A stretch of DNA of 64,000 bases from contig JASVEC010000029.1 of NCBI GenBank assembly GCA_030770535.1, positions 1 to 64,000 on the forward strand, given 5' to 3'. Position 1 is the stretch's first letter. Each line of letters opens with the position of its first letter. Source of the DNA: Batkoa obscura. Its lineage: Eukaryota > Entomophthoromycota > Entomophthoromycetes > Entomophthorales > Batkoaceae. Of this stretch, positions 25,306 through 37,176 are shown piece after piece. The notes beneath the pieces were generated by a model, which was not told the origin of the DNA, searched no databases, and saw only the letters and a list, made by a program, of their open reading frames with translations. The position numbers and the translations under genes are program-made.

Positions 25306-27897
25306 ATGTAAAATAATAGTAGTGTACATTGGATAGCAACTAAATTATTTTTAGGAGTAGAGTTATAATCAAAAATTTACCAAAGCATTTAAAGGAAGAC
25401 AGATTAAGAGAACATTTTCAAAAACAAGGCCATGTAACCGATGTGAAGTTGATGAAAAAAAGGTAATTGAATTTATGAATTTATAGTATTAAAATACTAA
25501 GTATTATAAAGTGATGGTACTTCCCGAAAATTCGCTTTTATTGGTTTTAAGACAGAGAAAGAAGCTAGGGCAGCTGTTCGTTATTTCAATAATACTTTTA
25601 TAGATACTTCAAAAATAACTTTGGAAATTGCTAAACCGGTAATAAAATTGGAAATGAAAAAAAAAAAATCTAAACTTAGTTATAGGTTGGTGACTCCAGT
25701 TTACCCAAACCATGGAGTAAAATCAGTTTAGAAAAAGCCCAAAAAGAAGAAGAGAAAAGAAAAGAGTCCGAAGTAAAAAAAGTAGAAGAAAGGAAAACGA
25801 ACGAAAATATGGAACTACTAAAGCAGGCTGAAAAAGACCAAAAATTAAAAGAATACCTTGAAGTATATCAAAGTAGAACTCAAACAAAGACTTGGGCCAA
25901 TGAAGATACTGCTAATAGTTTCCAACCTAAAGTTAAGGTCCAAACTGTCAAAAGTAAAAAGGCTGGTGGTGAAAATGTCGTTCTAACTAAAACTCATCTT
26001 ACTTTCGACAATGATGATGATGATGAATATCAAGATTTGGATAAAGACATAAAAGTGGAGGAGGAAAAAGAGAAAGAAATTGAAAAAGATGAACTAGTTT
26101 TTGACAATAATGTATCTGATATGGATTATTTAAAGGCAAGAATGAAACAAAATATTTCAGATGAAAAGGAAATTGACGAGAATAACGAAAAAGAAGGATC
26201 AAAGGAAGAGTTAAAAGATGAACTGGAAGAGAAAACTGGGAAAACTGAGATAAAGGGTAAAAATTATTTGATAAACTAGTGACTTTAGTTAATTTGTATT
26301 CTTTTAGAGGAACTAAGCCCAGAAGCGCAAATTTTAGATAATGGTAGATTGTTTGTACGTAATTTACCATATACATGTACCGAAGATGATCTTAGAAAAT
26401 TATTTGAAAAACATGGTCCGCTATCAGAAGTCCATATGCCAATCTCCAAAGAAAGTAAAAAACCTAAGGGTTTTGCATATATATTATATTTGTTACCAGA
26501 ACATGCTTTAAAAGCATTCAATACTTTAGACAAAAGCTTTTTTCAAGGCAGGTTATTACATATACTTCCATCTAAAGATAAATTGAATACTGAAGTAAAC
26601 CTCGACGACCAAAACTTGAGTTTAAGGAAGAAAAAAGAGCTTAAAATGAGACAAATGGCAACGAATTCCTACAATTGGAATTCATTATTTCTGTCACAAG
26701 ATGCAGTAGCTGATGCAGTAGCTGCAAAATTAGGTATAACCAAAGGAGAATTAATGGATCCAGCCTCAGATGATCTAGCTACTAAATTAGCTACAGCTGA
26801 AACTAAATTACTCATGGAGATTAAAGACTTCTTTGAAGAGCATGGCGTTGATTTAACCGTTAGCAATAAAGAAAAAAGCGATACTGTGATAGTTGTCAAA
26901 AACATACCATATGGTACTGAAGAATCTCAATTACTCGAATTATTTGGAAAACATGGAGAAATAGAAAGAGTTCTTATACCACCATCAAAAACTATTGCTA
27001 TCATTGAATTCAAGCACCCAACTGAGGCAAGAGCAGCTTTCCGTCACCTTGCGTATAGAAGATTTGGAGACGCACCCCTCTATTTAGAAAAAGCACCTAA
27101 AGATGTATTTAAGATGAAAGTAGAGAAGAAAATTGAACCAAAAGAAGAAAAAGTAGTAACCATTGAAAAGATTTTGGCCAAAGAGGAAGAATTAGTTGAA
27201 GGGGCTACATTATTTGTTAAAAACTTGAACTTTGAAACAACCAAAGAAAGATTACAAGAATGTTTTGAAGTATTTTTAGGATTTAAATCAGCAATAGTTA
27301 GAACTAAACCAGATACCAAAAATCCTGGAAAAACTTTATCGTTAGGGTTTGGATTTGTTGAATTTGACTCTCCAGAAAACGCAGCCTTGGCTATGAATGG
27401 GAGACAAGATTACATGCTAGATGGACATAAATTGGTTATTAAAATATCAGAGAGAGCTACAAAGCCTAAGAAGGAAGAATCTAAACCTGTTAAAGGAGCC
27501 AAACTACTTGTAAAAAATATTCCCTTTGAAGCCACTAAGAGGGATATCAGAGAGTTATTTAGGTATTTCATAGTAATTAAAGTATTTGTTATTTTTATTC
27601 ATTTTATTTAGCACCTTTGGTACTATTAAAACGCTTAGATTACCTTCTAAGTTTTCTGGAGGACATCGTGGTTTCTGTTTCATAGAGTTCATAACTGAAA
27701 AAGAAGCAGCTAAAGTAATGGACAATCTTTCTCATACCCATTTGTACGGTAGACATTTAGTTATTACTTATGCAGAGGAAGATGAATCGGTTGATAAGTT
27801 AAGAGAAAAGGTTAAATCTCAATTTGATAAAGATAACCAACCTAAGAAGAGAAGAGTTGTTTTAGAAGATGAAGAAAATGAAGGAGATATGTTTTAA
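25306..27897 (+). CDS. MRD1: Multiple-RRM ribosome biogenesis protein Mrd1
   Basis: Six exons: 25306-25307, 25355-25462, 25512-25638, 25686-26256, 26308-27562 and 27612-27897, giving 782 residues. The start codon is split by the first intron: AT at 25306-25307, G at 25355. This joins to MSRVIIKNLPKHLKEDRLRE, the usual Mrd1 beginning. Five RRMs lie at about residues 2-75, 283-360, 463-540, 573-660 and 672-755, with RNP1-like GFAYILY, GFGFVEF and GFCFIEF. An acidic, Lys/Glu-rich linker separates RRM1 from RRM2. The family is nucleolar, binds the 35S pre-rRNA and U3 snoRNA, and is needed for 40S processing. Yeast Mrd1 (887 residues) also has five RRMs. Introns are 47-51 nt. Confidence 0.93.
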
Positions 27898-29063
27898 TTA
27901 TTATAGAATCTATAGAGTAAACTTTTGTTAAATTAACCAACTATTCTTATCAAAAATACATTAATAAAGTAAGATTTAAAATTATTTTTCGTTACAATGT
28001 TATTGTTATTGAACATTTTATTGAATGTAACTTTACAGTTACAGGAATATCATTTGATTAATTTATAAAGTGGATTGTAGTTGAATTATACAATTTTTTC
28101 CTCTCTAGTCTAATTTGAATAATTTTAAAAAAATACTTGCCTAAGGCAGTATTTATTTGATTCAGCAATATAACAGTAGGATCCAGTTGCATAAATGCTT
28201 CAATATTTAAGGTTACATCTTTCATAAAGAGCATATTATAGCAAATGATGGATATGAAATGTATCGAATTGATGACTTCTTTATCATGATTTTGTTTATA
28301 AATTAATGATTTACACGAAAAGTAAAACTTTTAGTTATTACTTAATATTTTTACAAAATCGACAATAATTTTGTCTCTGTACGTACACATAAAGGTTTCT
28401 ACGTTTGATATTGTACTATTCAGAAATAAAAGTTGATATCAATATTGCAATTATCATCATTAACTCTCGAATTGGTATACTAAGATTAAATCTCAGTATA
28501 AAACATAAGGTATTAATATACAATCAAAATGTACTTTATAAGGCTGATGTATTTCTGAAGATACTGTTTATTTTATCATTTATTTTGCTTTTTATTTACT
28601 TGAGGATTTTTAAATTATTGGAAGTGGCATAAAAGCTTGGGTTTTTGTTTTTTAGTTTCTCAATGATCATACTTAAATACTATAGTTTAAATCTTATGCA
28701 ATTAATTATCACATTCCATGAATAAATGAACTTTTCTATAAAATACTGTTAAGTAAATAATATAAAGAAGCAATATATTCAACATAATTGAAAATCCAAA
28801 AAGAGGCTCGTCGACCAATTAATAATCTACATAAAGTATATTTTAAAAGAAATACATATTACGATATAAACTTTATTTGATCTGTGTTTTAAAAAAATAT
28901 TGAACTATACTTTGAACTGCAATTCCAAAAAAACATAAGGTGGAAAATAGAATATGCCTTTGAAAAAACAAAGTCAGCCGAAGGTTAGATAATGATGTAT
29001 AAAAACAAGAAAAAACTTTAATCTTAAAATATCTAATTTATTAATATAATAAAAGCTCATAAA
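27898..29063. other. Intergenic between convergent genes
   Basis: 3' flanks of MRD1 and of the five-domain Kunitz gene. Only a 75-codon AT-driven frame at 28405-28632 is present, judged spurious. Nothing else seen. Confidence 0.5.
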
Positions 29064-30464
29064 TTAACGAGTTCTACAGGTTGAGTTGCATTCCTCAATG
29101 CTAGTAAAAGCAAGACATCCACCACAACCGCCATAAACATCTTCAACACATTTGCCTTTAGATGGATCAAAATGATAAGATGGGAAAGCTCCGCGGCACA
29201 TACCAGAGTCAGTTTTGATATAACATTTTTTATCAAATTTGACTAAAGGATTGAAAATTACATCTGGAATTTCAACTTTGCAAGATTTTTGGGAGAAAGA
29301 GCCATTAGTTTCGGATTCTTCTTTTTTAGCTGGTTGGCTGTTCTTTTTTACACATGAGCTTTCACATTCTTGCTTACTTTCAAATACAAAACATCCATCA
29401 GCACAGCCTCCAAAGGAATCTTCAACACATTTACCAGTAGCTGAGTCAAAGTGATAAGATTGAATAGACATACGACACATACCAGGCTCAGTTTTAATAA
29501 AACATTTATCATCTAATTTTCTCAAATCAGCTGATAAGTTATTAGGCTTATTGACTTTACAAGAGTCTTCAGGTTCTTGTTCTTTTGGTTTGACTTGAGT
29601 AGCTGGTTGGCTGTTCTTTTTTACACATGAGCTTTCACATTCTTGCTTACTTTCAAATACAAAACATCCATCAGCACAGCCTCCAAAGGAATCTTCAACA
29701 CATTTACCAGTAGTTGAGTCAAAGTGATAAGATTCAATAGACATACGACACATACCAGGCTCAGTTTTAATAAAACATTTATCATCTAATTTTCTCAAAT
29801 CAGCTGATAAGTTATTAGGCTTATTGACTTTACAAGAGCCTTCCATTTTTCGTTCCTGCGGTTTGACTTGAGTAGCTGGTTGGCTATTCTTTTTTACACA
29901 TGAGCTTTCACACTCTTGCATACTACCAAACACAAAACATCCATCACCACAGCCTCCAAAGGAACCTTTAATACATTTGTTTTGTTTCAAATCAAAGTGA
30001 TAGGAGGAGAAACCAGCACGACACATACCAGACTCAGTTTTCATAAAGCATTTATCATCTAGTTTATTCAACTCAGCTGATAAGTTTTTAGGCTTGTTTA
30101 CTTTACAAGAGTCTTCAGGTTCTTGTTCTTTTGGTTTGGCTTGAGCAGCTGGTTGGATAATGTTTTTAACGCAGATGCCTTCACACTCTCTCATGCTACT
30201 AAAAGCATGACATCCATCCTCACAACCGCCATGAAGACCTTCAACACATTTACCAGTAGCTTGATCGAAATGATAAGATGAGAAAGCACCACGGCACATA
30301 CCAGGTTCAGTTTTAATAAAGCATCTGTTATCTAAATTTTTGTATTGAGGATTGTTACTAGTTTTGATTGCTTTACAATCCTCTTGTTTAAAGTTGGATG
30401 ATCTTTGAGAGCTACTTACAGCTAATAAGGCAAATAAAGTTAAGGTTCTGAGTACACTATTCAT
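29064..30464 (-). CDS. Secreted five-domain Kunitz protease inhibitor
   Basis: A single exon encodes 466 residues: a signal peptide (MNSVLRTLTLFALLAVSSSQ) and five Kunitz/BPTI domains joined by short linkers rich in Gln, Pro and Lys (QPATQVKP). Every domain has P1 Arg (CRG, CRA, CRM, CRM, CRG), so the protein could be a multivalent trypsin-type inhibitor. Each domain has the lineage-specific extra cysteine before the domain and another at position 42. In the fifth domain the spacing between the fourth Kunitz cysteine and that extra one is a residue shorter (CGGC instead of CxxGC). Domains three and four are almost identical at the DNA level with a period of about 280 bp, a recent internal duplication. 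The protein is secreted; its target is unknown. Confidence 0.92.
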   Translation of the reverse strand: MNSVLRTLTLFALLAVSSSQRSSNFKQEDCKAIKTSNNPQYKNLDNRCFIKTEPGMCRGAFSSYHFDQATGKCVEGLHGGCEDGCHAFSSMRECEGICVKNIIQPAAQAKPKEQEPEDSCKVNKPKNLSAELNKLDDKCFMKTESGMCRAGFSSYHFDLKQNKCIKGSFGGCGDGCFVFGSMQECESSCVKKNSQPATQVKPQERKMEGSCKVNKPNNLSADLRKLDDKCFIKTEPGMCRMSIESYHFDSTTGKCVEDSFGGCADGCFVFESKQECESSCVKKNSQPATQVKPKEQEPEDSCKVNKPNNLSADLRKLDDKCFIKTEPGMCRMSIQSYHFDSATGKCVEDSFGGCADGCFVFESKQECESSCVKKNSQPAKKEESETNGSFSQKSCKVEIPDVIFNPLVKFDKKCYIKTDSGMCRGAFPSYHFDPSKGKCVEDVYGGCGGCLAFTSIEECNSTCRTR

Positions 30465-31604
30465 GTTTGATTTTATAAATCTCTAAAGTTTAAATTTATT
30501 TATATTTTTATATTCTAATTGTTTTTATAAATATTATACGTTTACTTTATGTGTTTATATACCTTTTTTAATCCTTATCTTGGTTTATTTTGTTTATTCT
30601 TTGACATATTACATATTTACAAATATTGGATCAAGTAATCCAGTAACTTTTATCCAATATTGAAGAACTATAATAGGTTTCGATCATTATACTTTATTGA
30701 TAATTTGGCAAAAAATCACAATAGAATTCCGAGTAAGAATTTAAAAGTGAAAAATAATAAACTTAAAGCGTCATTTTTGAGCTTCCTTCTATATTTGTGT
30801 TTATTCTGCTGCTATTATATTTAGCATGTTATTTAATATTGTTAGCCTCATATTAATTAATGTAAAAATCAAAGTGCTATAATTTATTGATTCAATGAGT
30901 TCTTTAAACTATATTTAATAGATGTTAACAGACTTTATATTATTAATCCTTAATAAAAAATAAACCTACGTTATTTAAATTCAATTCACATATTTTTAAT
31001 TGGCATGAAGTTCCTTTAATAAAATATGCTTGTTAATATGATATGTGTTTTTTGATATCAAATATCTTTTATAGATAGATGATATGTTATAATTTCGTAA
31101 AACCATATAATGCTATTAATAAACTATATTTACTTATTTTAAAAAGCTCTTTGAAATCCTAGACCAAGTGTTTATTACTTTTGCACTTCAATATTCTAGC
31201 TATTTAGAATAATGATTTAATAATAAGTCTCAATAAAAAGATTACTAATTGAAAAATGTCGGATACTTGCTTTGTTCTAAACTTAGTTACGTAACTCAAT
31301 ATTCTATAAATGATAATGTCAACAATTACTGTGATTGAAATTTTATATGGTATTAATAATAAACATTAAATTAATTATTAGTAACTCCTACTTTTGTTAA
31401 GCATTACTTTTCAATTAACACAATTGATTTTTAATTATCGTGTTTCTCTCACTAAATATGATTTAAGTATAGATAAAATAAATTCAAGACATGGGTTAGT
31501 TTAAACCTAAGGCCCAATTTTTGTCCGATTTTGATTTAACAAAAATTGTGAATTAAGCTCAAAATGTTATGGAAATGGTTGCTTTTTGTTTAATTTAATT
31601 CATA
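30465..31604. other. Intergenic, no gene seen
   Basis: AT-rich upstream flank of the five-domain Kunitz gene, with TATA-like runs close to the start codon. No other feature recognised. Confidence 0.5.
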
Positions 31605-31704
31605 TGGGGATATATTTTTTTGTTTAAGAATTTTACTACCAATTTTTCCGCTGAAATAGCCCTTAAAAGATGAAAAAAGTGATGAAGCCAAAAAAACACC
31701 CCCA
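31605..31704. mobile_element. MITE family 1
   Basis: About 100 bp, TGGGGATATATTTTTTTG to CACCCCCA, flanked by TA. A second TATGGGAATG-like start follows directly at 31705 and may be a relic of an older related element. Confidence 0.85.
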
Positions 31705-32990
31705 TATGGGAATGTTTTTCTATTTAGTGTTTATTTGTTTTTTGAAACGCTTTACGCTACATAGATAATGAACAAAAGAGAGGTTGGGGAATTTGTTTTT
31801 AATTTTAACCAGAATTTTAAACTTGCTTCTATATTGAATCTTAAAGCGTAAAAAATTTACTAGCAAGGATCCTTACTTGAAATACATCCTGTTTAACCTG
31901 AGGTGCTTGTTATAAAATTATTAAGTTAAATCAAAAACTTGAAAAATGTTTTAGAGTAAATTAAGCAAAAACTTCTATAATGGTTTCAAGACCAAAAAGA
32001 GTGTCTTCAAGGATTGCTTGATCCATAGCCAAGTACCTCAACTGTTAGGGCACGGATCCTTCTTTTATAGTTAATAAACATATTAAACCGAGTTCAAACT
32101 GTTATTATGATTATTATTATGTTTTATTATACTTTTTCAAATCCTTTGGTAAGTGCGAGATGTGTTTAAATTAATTTAATTGTTATATTTATTAAATCTC
32201 AAAGTTTTAAATATGGAGTAATGAAGCTACTCATCTTTAGGCTATAGTTCATCTCCTTACTAATCTGTAAACATATTGTTACTGTTGAATAAACACTGAT
32301 TTTTGAATAAGCTCTTTATCTAATACATTATTGATATAATTGTTATATACTAAAACTTTATAGGTTTTTAATTTATGATTAAACGTACTAAATAAAAGTT
32401 TAACAATTCAATTGTAAAAAATTTAAACGATTGAAGTTTGAATATTGAATATTAATTTCGTTGTTTTATTTTTTTAACAAAAACTATTTGTACAATAGTT
32501 ATATATAATAAATTGTTTATATATGATGACCAGAACACTATGATTTATTTATAACCAGTTGAACTAAATGAAAGTATCAATTATGATTAATCAATTAAAT
32601 TTGGAATTTGTTGATTAAATGAGGAACTAAAAGTACGTTTTTTAAATGAATAAAATATCAATTTTAATTATTGGCAATCTGATGATAACATCAAAATCTG
32701 TTACCAACATGTCTTAAATATAGTTATTTTAAAAATAATGTATTATATTCATTTTTTAGTTAACGAATTCATCGAAATCACCATAAAACTAAAATAGTAT
32801 TATTATGAAAATATAAAATAAACTTCACCTATTAGACAATAAAGTTTAATTGTTATTATAATATTCAAATAAACATAAAAATTATTAGTCTAAGTATTTT
32901 AAGTTTAAGTTGATATTATGGTGAGCAAAGTAAAAAAACAAAATGATAAATTAGTATAAGTAAATTTGGCTTTATTCATATATTATGAAG
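31705..32990. other. Intergenic, no gene seen
   Basis: AT-rich sequence. Apart from the possible degenerate MITE start at 31705, nothing is recognised. Confidence 0.45.
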
Positions 32991-33584
32991 TCAATTCATA
33001 ATATGATAAGTTTGGCAAGTCGACTCACACTCTTGTATACTTTTAAAAGCTAAACAACCATCATCACATCCGCCGAAGGTTGCTTCTACACATTTGTTTT
33101 GAGTAGTATCAAAATGATAAGATGAAGTAGCACCACGACACATGCCTGATTGTGTTTTGATAAAGCATTTATTATTCAATTTACTCAAGGATTCAGCCAT
33201 AGCTTTTGGTTTAGAAACAGTACATTTCTTTTGTCCAAAAGGCTTCATGGATTGAGGCTCCTCTTTTATTGGTTGAATACTCATTCTCAAACATGAATTT
33301 TCACATTCTTGCATACTTTTAAAAGCTAAACAACCATCATTACAACCTCCAAAGGTCGATTGTACACATTTGTTTTGGTTTGGGCTATAGTGATAAGAAG
33401 AAACATTAGCCATACAACGCCCGCTTTGACTCCTAATAAAACACTTCTCATTTAATCCGTAAGATTGAGACCTATAGCTCCTATGTACCCTACACCCATT
33501 CTGTTCAAAACTCGTGAGGTTTTCACAGTTGACAACAAAAAATAAAGCTAATAAAGCTAAGCCAGTAACTATATTATTCATCAT
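32991..33584 (-). CDS. Secreted two-domain Kunitz inhibitor, P1 Met and Arg
   Basis: 197 residues from the first ATG at 33584 (the in-frame extension to 33602 begins with TTG). Signal peptide MMNNIVTGLALLALFFVVNC is followed by an F-x-Q-x-x-C leader and two Kunitz domains. The first has Met at P1 (GRCMAN); the second has Arg (GMCRGA). The core residues FGGC, NDGC/DDGC and SYHY/SYHF are kept. Met at P1 would favour elastase- or chymotrypsin-like enzymes or subtilisins rather than trypsin, judged from general Kunitz behaviour. It lies on the same strand as the five-domain gene about 2.5 kb away and is probably an ancient duplicate of it. Confidence 0.9.
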   Translation of the reverse strand: MMNNIVTGLALLALFFVVNCENLTSFEQNGCRVHRSYRSQSYGLNEKCFIRSQSGRCMANVSSYHYSPNQNKCVQSTFGGCNDGCLAFKSMQECENSCLRMSIQPIKEEPQSMKPFGQKKCTVSKPKAMAESLSKLNNKCFIKTQSGMCRGATSSYHFDTTQNKCVEATFGGCDDGCLAFKSIQECESTCQTYHIMN

Positions 33585-33947
33585 AATGTTATTATGTATC
33601 AAAAAATATTTGTATTTATAAAGAAACCTTTTTTATTTATATTATTTTTTCAGATCCTTTCGTTTACTTTTTTTATCATTTTATTTACCTCTTAATGTAT
33701 TATTTCCTGTGGTAAAAATTACACTTGTTTATATTTTTTGCTCTTACCTTTCTTATAAAAGATTATTACTAGTTTTGCTATTTTTATCATGATAGTTCCG
33801 CTTATTTTTATATGCTGTGTTATTATGTGATTTGTTTTATTTTCATTAAGTTTAGCAGTTAAATTATAGTTATGAGATAACTGTCTCCGTTAAATATTTA
33901 TAATGATATACTTGTATTTTAGAAAGTGAAAAAATAAATGTATTATA
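33585..33947. other. Intergenic, Kunitz gene 5' flank
   Basis: AT-rich promoter-side flank; no specific element called. Confidence 0.4.
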
Positions 33948-34047
33948 TGGGGATGTATTTTTTGTTTAAGAATTTTATTAATAGTTTTTCCACTTAAATA
34001 GCGCTTAAAAGATGGAAAAAGCAATGAAATAAAAAAAAACACCCTCA
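33948..34047. mobile_element. MITE family 1
   Basis: About 100 bp, TGGGGATGTATTTTTTG to CACCCTCA with TA flanks, about 360 bp upstream of a Kunitz gene. Confidence 0.85.
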
Positions 34048-34842
34048 TATGTATAAAAATGACTCGAGCGATTAAATTAATTTTGGAATAATTCATAGAA
34101 TGAAGTAGTTCGAGTTACAAAAAAATGGTAAAAAATGTGACGAACTTTAATGAATTAGATTTTGTATTTATTTCGTGTGAAATAAAATCCTATTCTGCAT
34201 CTACTAAATGTGACAACTAGTTACATAACCATCCTCTAATATATTAAAATAAATCGTAGCCAAATTATTTATTTTTAGTCTAAAAACCAAATATTTTATT
34301 CTACAAATTGAGATAAAATAAACAACTCAATAATGTAAATTAAAATAATCCTTTTATATTAATCTATTTCTTTGAAATCTGTATCAGTAAATTAATTTAT
34401 TGCTGTGGCAATACTTTTAAATAGTTTACATAATTATCAATTTTATAAAATTTAATCGTTTATTTAATACGACTTTACCTTTGTTGATGATAGTTAATTG
34501 ATATTTAAAAAGTATGCTTTTATTATATTAATACGTCTTTTATAAAGTTTATTAATTTTGTGTGATAAATGAATTTTTTAGAAGGCTTATAAAAGATAAT
34601 TGTAGTAACAACAACCCATTATCTGATAAATTATATTATATAATAACTCAAATATAAAATTATTTATTATATAATCCGATGTATTGTTTATAGATAGTAA
34701 ATTATAACTTTTATTTAAGTTAATAAATGTAAATAAATTTCTATCTACTACTAATGACAATGTTATCGTCATTAATAATAGATGCAAGCACTTTTCCATA
34801 AAATAAATTTAAAAACTTGGTTAAACTCAAATAAGTTTTATA
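34048..34842. other. Intergenic, no gene seen
   Basis: AT-rich; nothing recognised. Confidence 0.45.
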
Positions 34843-34943
34843 TGGGGATGTATTTTTATGTTTAAGAATTTTACTAACAATTTTTCCACTTAAATAGCGC
34901 TTAAAAGATAGAAAAAATAATGAAACCAAAAAAAACATCCTCA
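34843..34943. mobile_element. MITE family 1
   Basis: 101 bp, TGGGGATGTATTTTTATG to ACATCCTCA, flanked by TA on both sides. Confidence 0.85.
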
Positions 34944-34976
34944 TATTATGATTTAAATTTAAACCTTGCAAATCCA

Positions 34977-35078
34977 TATAGGAATGTCTTTTGTTTTACT
35001 AATTAGCCGTTTTTTGTGCTATCAAATTCATATTAAAAAAACCGCTAGTTAAATTCTAAATAAAAAATACTCATTTAT
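34977..35078. mobile_element. Possible degenerate MITE relative
   Basis: TATAGGAATGTCTTTTGTTTT at the left and AAAAAATACTCATTTATA at the right are about 100 bp apart and resemble the family 1 termini, but the interior is different. Similar starts occur near 24886, 31705 and 42623. It may represent an older subfamily. Confidence 0.35.
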
Positions 35079-37176
35079 AGTCTATTTTGATAGAGTACCT
35101 TACAGTTAAATGTCTTTTGTTGCTTCTCATTTGTATTTAATTTTTTTTAATGAATTTAAAGCTACAAAAAAAGCAGCAGTGCATAAATTCATTATAGAAA
35201 AATTTAGCTACAAATTAAAAGCAACAAAAGAAATCTTACTGCAAGCTGTCCTAAATCAAAATTGAAAAGTAGAATATCCGGGTTTAAACGAACCTATATT
35301 TAAAAATTATATAAAAACAGTTTTCCTGAGTTAATATCTATTTTAAACTTGTAACATTTTTTGATAAAATTATTTCAAACCAAATTGTTATTTTTAAAAA
35401 TATAGAATATAAAAATAGAAGTTTTTTGATTTTTTACAAGGTTCAAGTACTTTAATAATTAAAATAAAATTCAAATAAAAAGAGGTTTAAGAGACTGAAT
35501 CAAATGGACACTAGATAAGTTATTTAATTGGTTTTAATCAAAAGGGCCCCTTCGATCACTCATTTAAACATTAGACTTGAGAGCCGTCAAGAGATCTAAC
35601 AGCGCGTTTTGGTTTAAATTATCATTCAGCTTGCCAAAAAAGAGGAACCGTCATAGGTTTAGGTTGGTATGAGAAAGAGGTTATTTATAATTATATTTTT
35701 AGGTACATAATTTTTATCTTATAACAAGCATTGTAATTAATAACTAAGTTATTATAGAAAGCTTGTTTGAATATTAAAGTTAATATAGAAAAACTATTCA
35801 TTTTAGATTTTTATGGTTTGAAAAAATACTACTTTAGACATTAAACCACTCTTTCTATTTTACTATGCTAAAAAAAAAGTATTGAAACAATATAAGCTTC
35901 GCAGTGGTATATAATTTATAGTTATCTCCCAAAGCTAATTTTCGTCTTTAAAGTCATTTTAAAGTTTATATTACTTTTTTTTTCACAAAATGTTAAATTA
36001 TATAAAGATCAAATAAAGCATTTGGGGGTATTTAGCTTTCAAGATTTTTAAAAAATTCTCTAAATATATCCTACTTGTCCATTTTTGAAAGAACTGAAAA
36101 GATAATGAGGAGAGTATTAATTAAAACATCAACCCCTAATTTTTACTTGCTACTTATATTGATATTAAAAAGCAATATTCAAATACAAGCATATATTTCA
36201 ATAAATCTACTATGATTTGATTTTGTAATTCGTGATTCATTAATAATATATTTATTATATATTAAATAATAAATCCAATACTTTATGTTTTCGAATAAAT
36301 CACAAAATAGTACCAAATACGATACTTATTATATCATGTGTACATGTAATATACAACTATGTAGATTTTCCTTCAATTTTATTACGAAAATTTATAAACT
36401 CAGCTATCTATTACAATAAAGAAAGTTGACATACAAAAAATATTTCTCACAGAATAATCACTCATTTTTCCTATATTATATAAAACAGTTAAATAACAAA
36501 AATGGATGTGGTATAATTTTTATTACTACTGATAGTAGTAAGTGTCATAGTTCGTTATATTGAATTTTGAACATATTATAAATTGGAAAATAAGGGAGGT
36601 TTAATATAAATATCTCTTGACTAGTTCCCTTCATTTTATTAATAAAAAATAAATGATTGGTAATAGGGGATGATAAAATAAAAAATAATGATTGGGAATT
36701 TTCTTAATTTAGTACTGATTTTAAGCATGACTAAATTAACTGATCGTATTTGAACATCTGATAATTATTAGGGGTTAAACATTTATATTTGTAATATCAA
36801 GCTATTAAGTTTGACTTTTATTTTTGTTTTTATTTTTAAAACAAATAAATGGAATTTTTGGATTAGAGAGGCTATATAAATTTATCACAGCTTATAGATA
36901 TTTTTAAAAATATTTAATTTTATTAACTTTGCTATAGATAGATACTATTAAATATAATTTCAATATCATCCAAGTGTAATAGTAATTTTAAGAATAATTT
37001 TAAAATGATTTGATAAATATCAATTTACTTGTTTTATACTTGTTTTATATTTATCGTTAATTAATACTTTTTTGTCAAAAAAGTTTAAACTTTATTTAAC
37101 AGTAAAGCTCATATAGAGCACAAATTATATAAATGTATTAGGAAAAAATTTTATTTAATTTAATTTAAATATTATA
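35079..37176. other. Intergenic, no gene seen
   Basis: Two kilobases of AT-rich sequence with no frame, repeat or RNA gene that I can support. Confidence 0.45.

Noticed and set aside
28405-28632. 75-codon frame
   Set aside because: Composition typical of random AT-rich sequence; no motif and no conserved neighbour.
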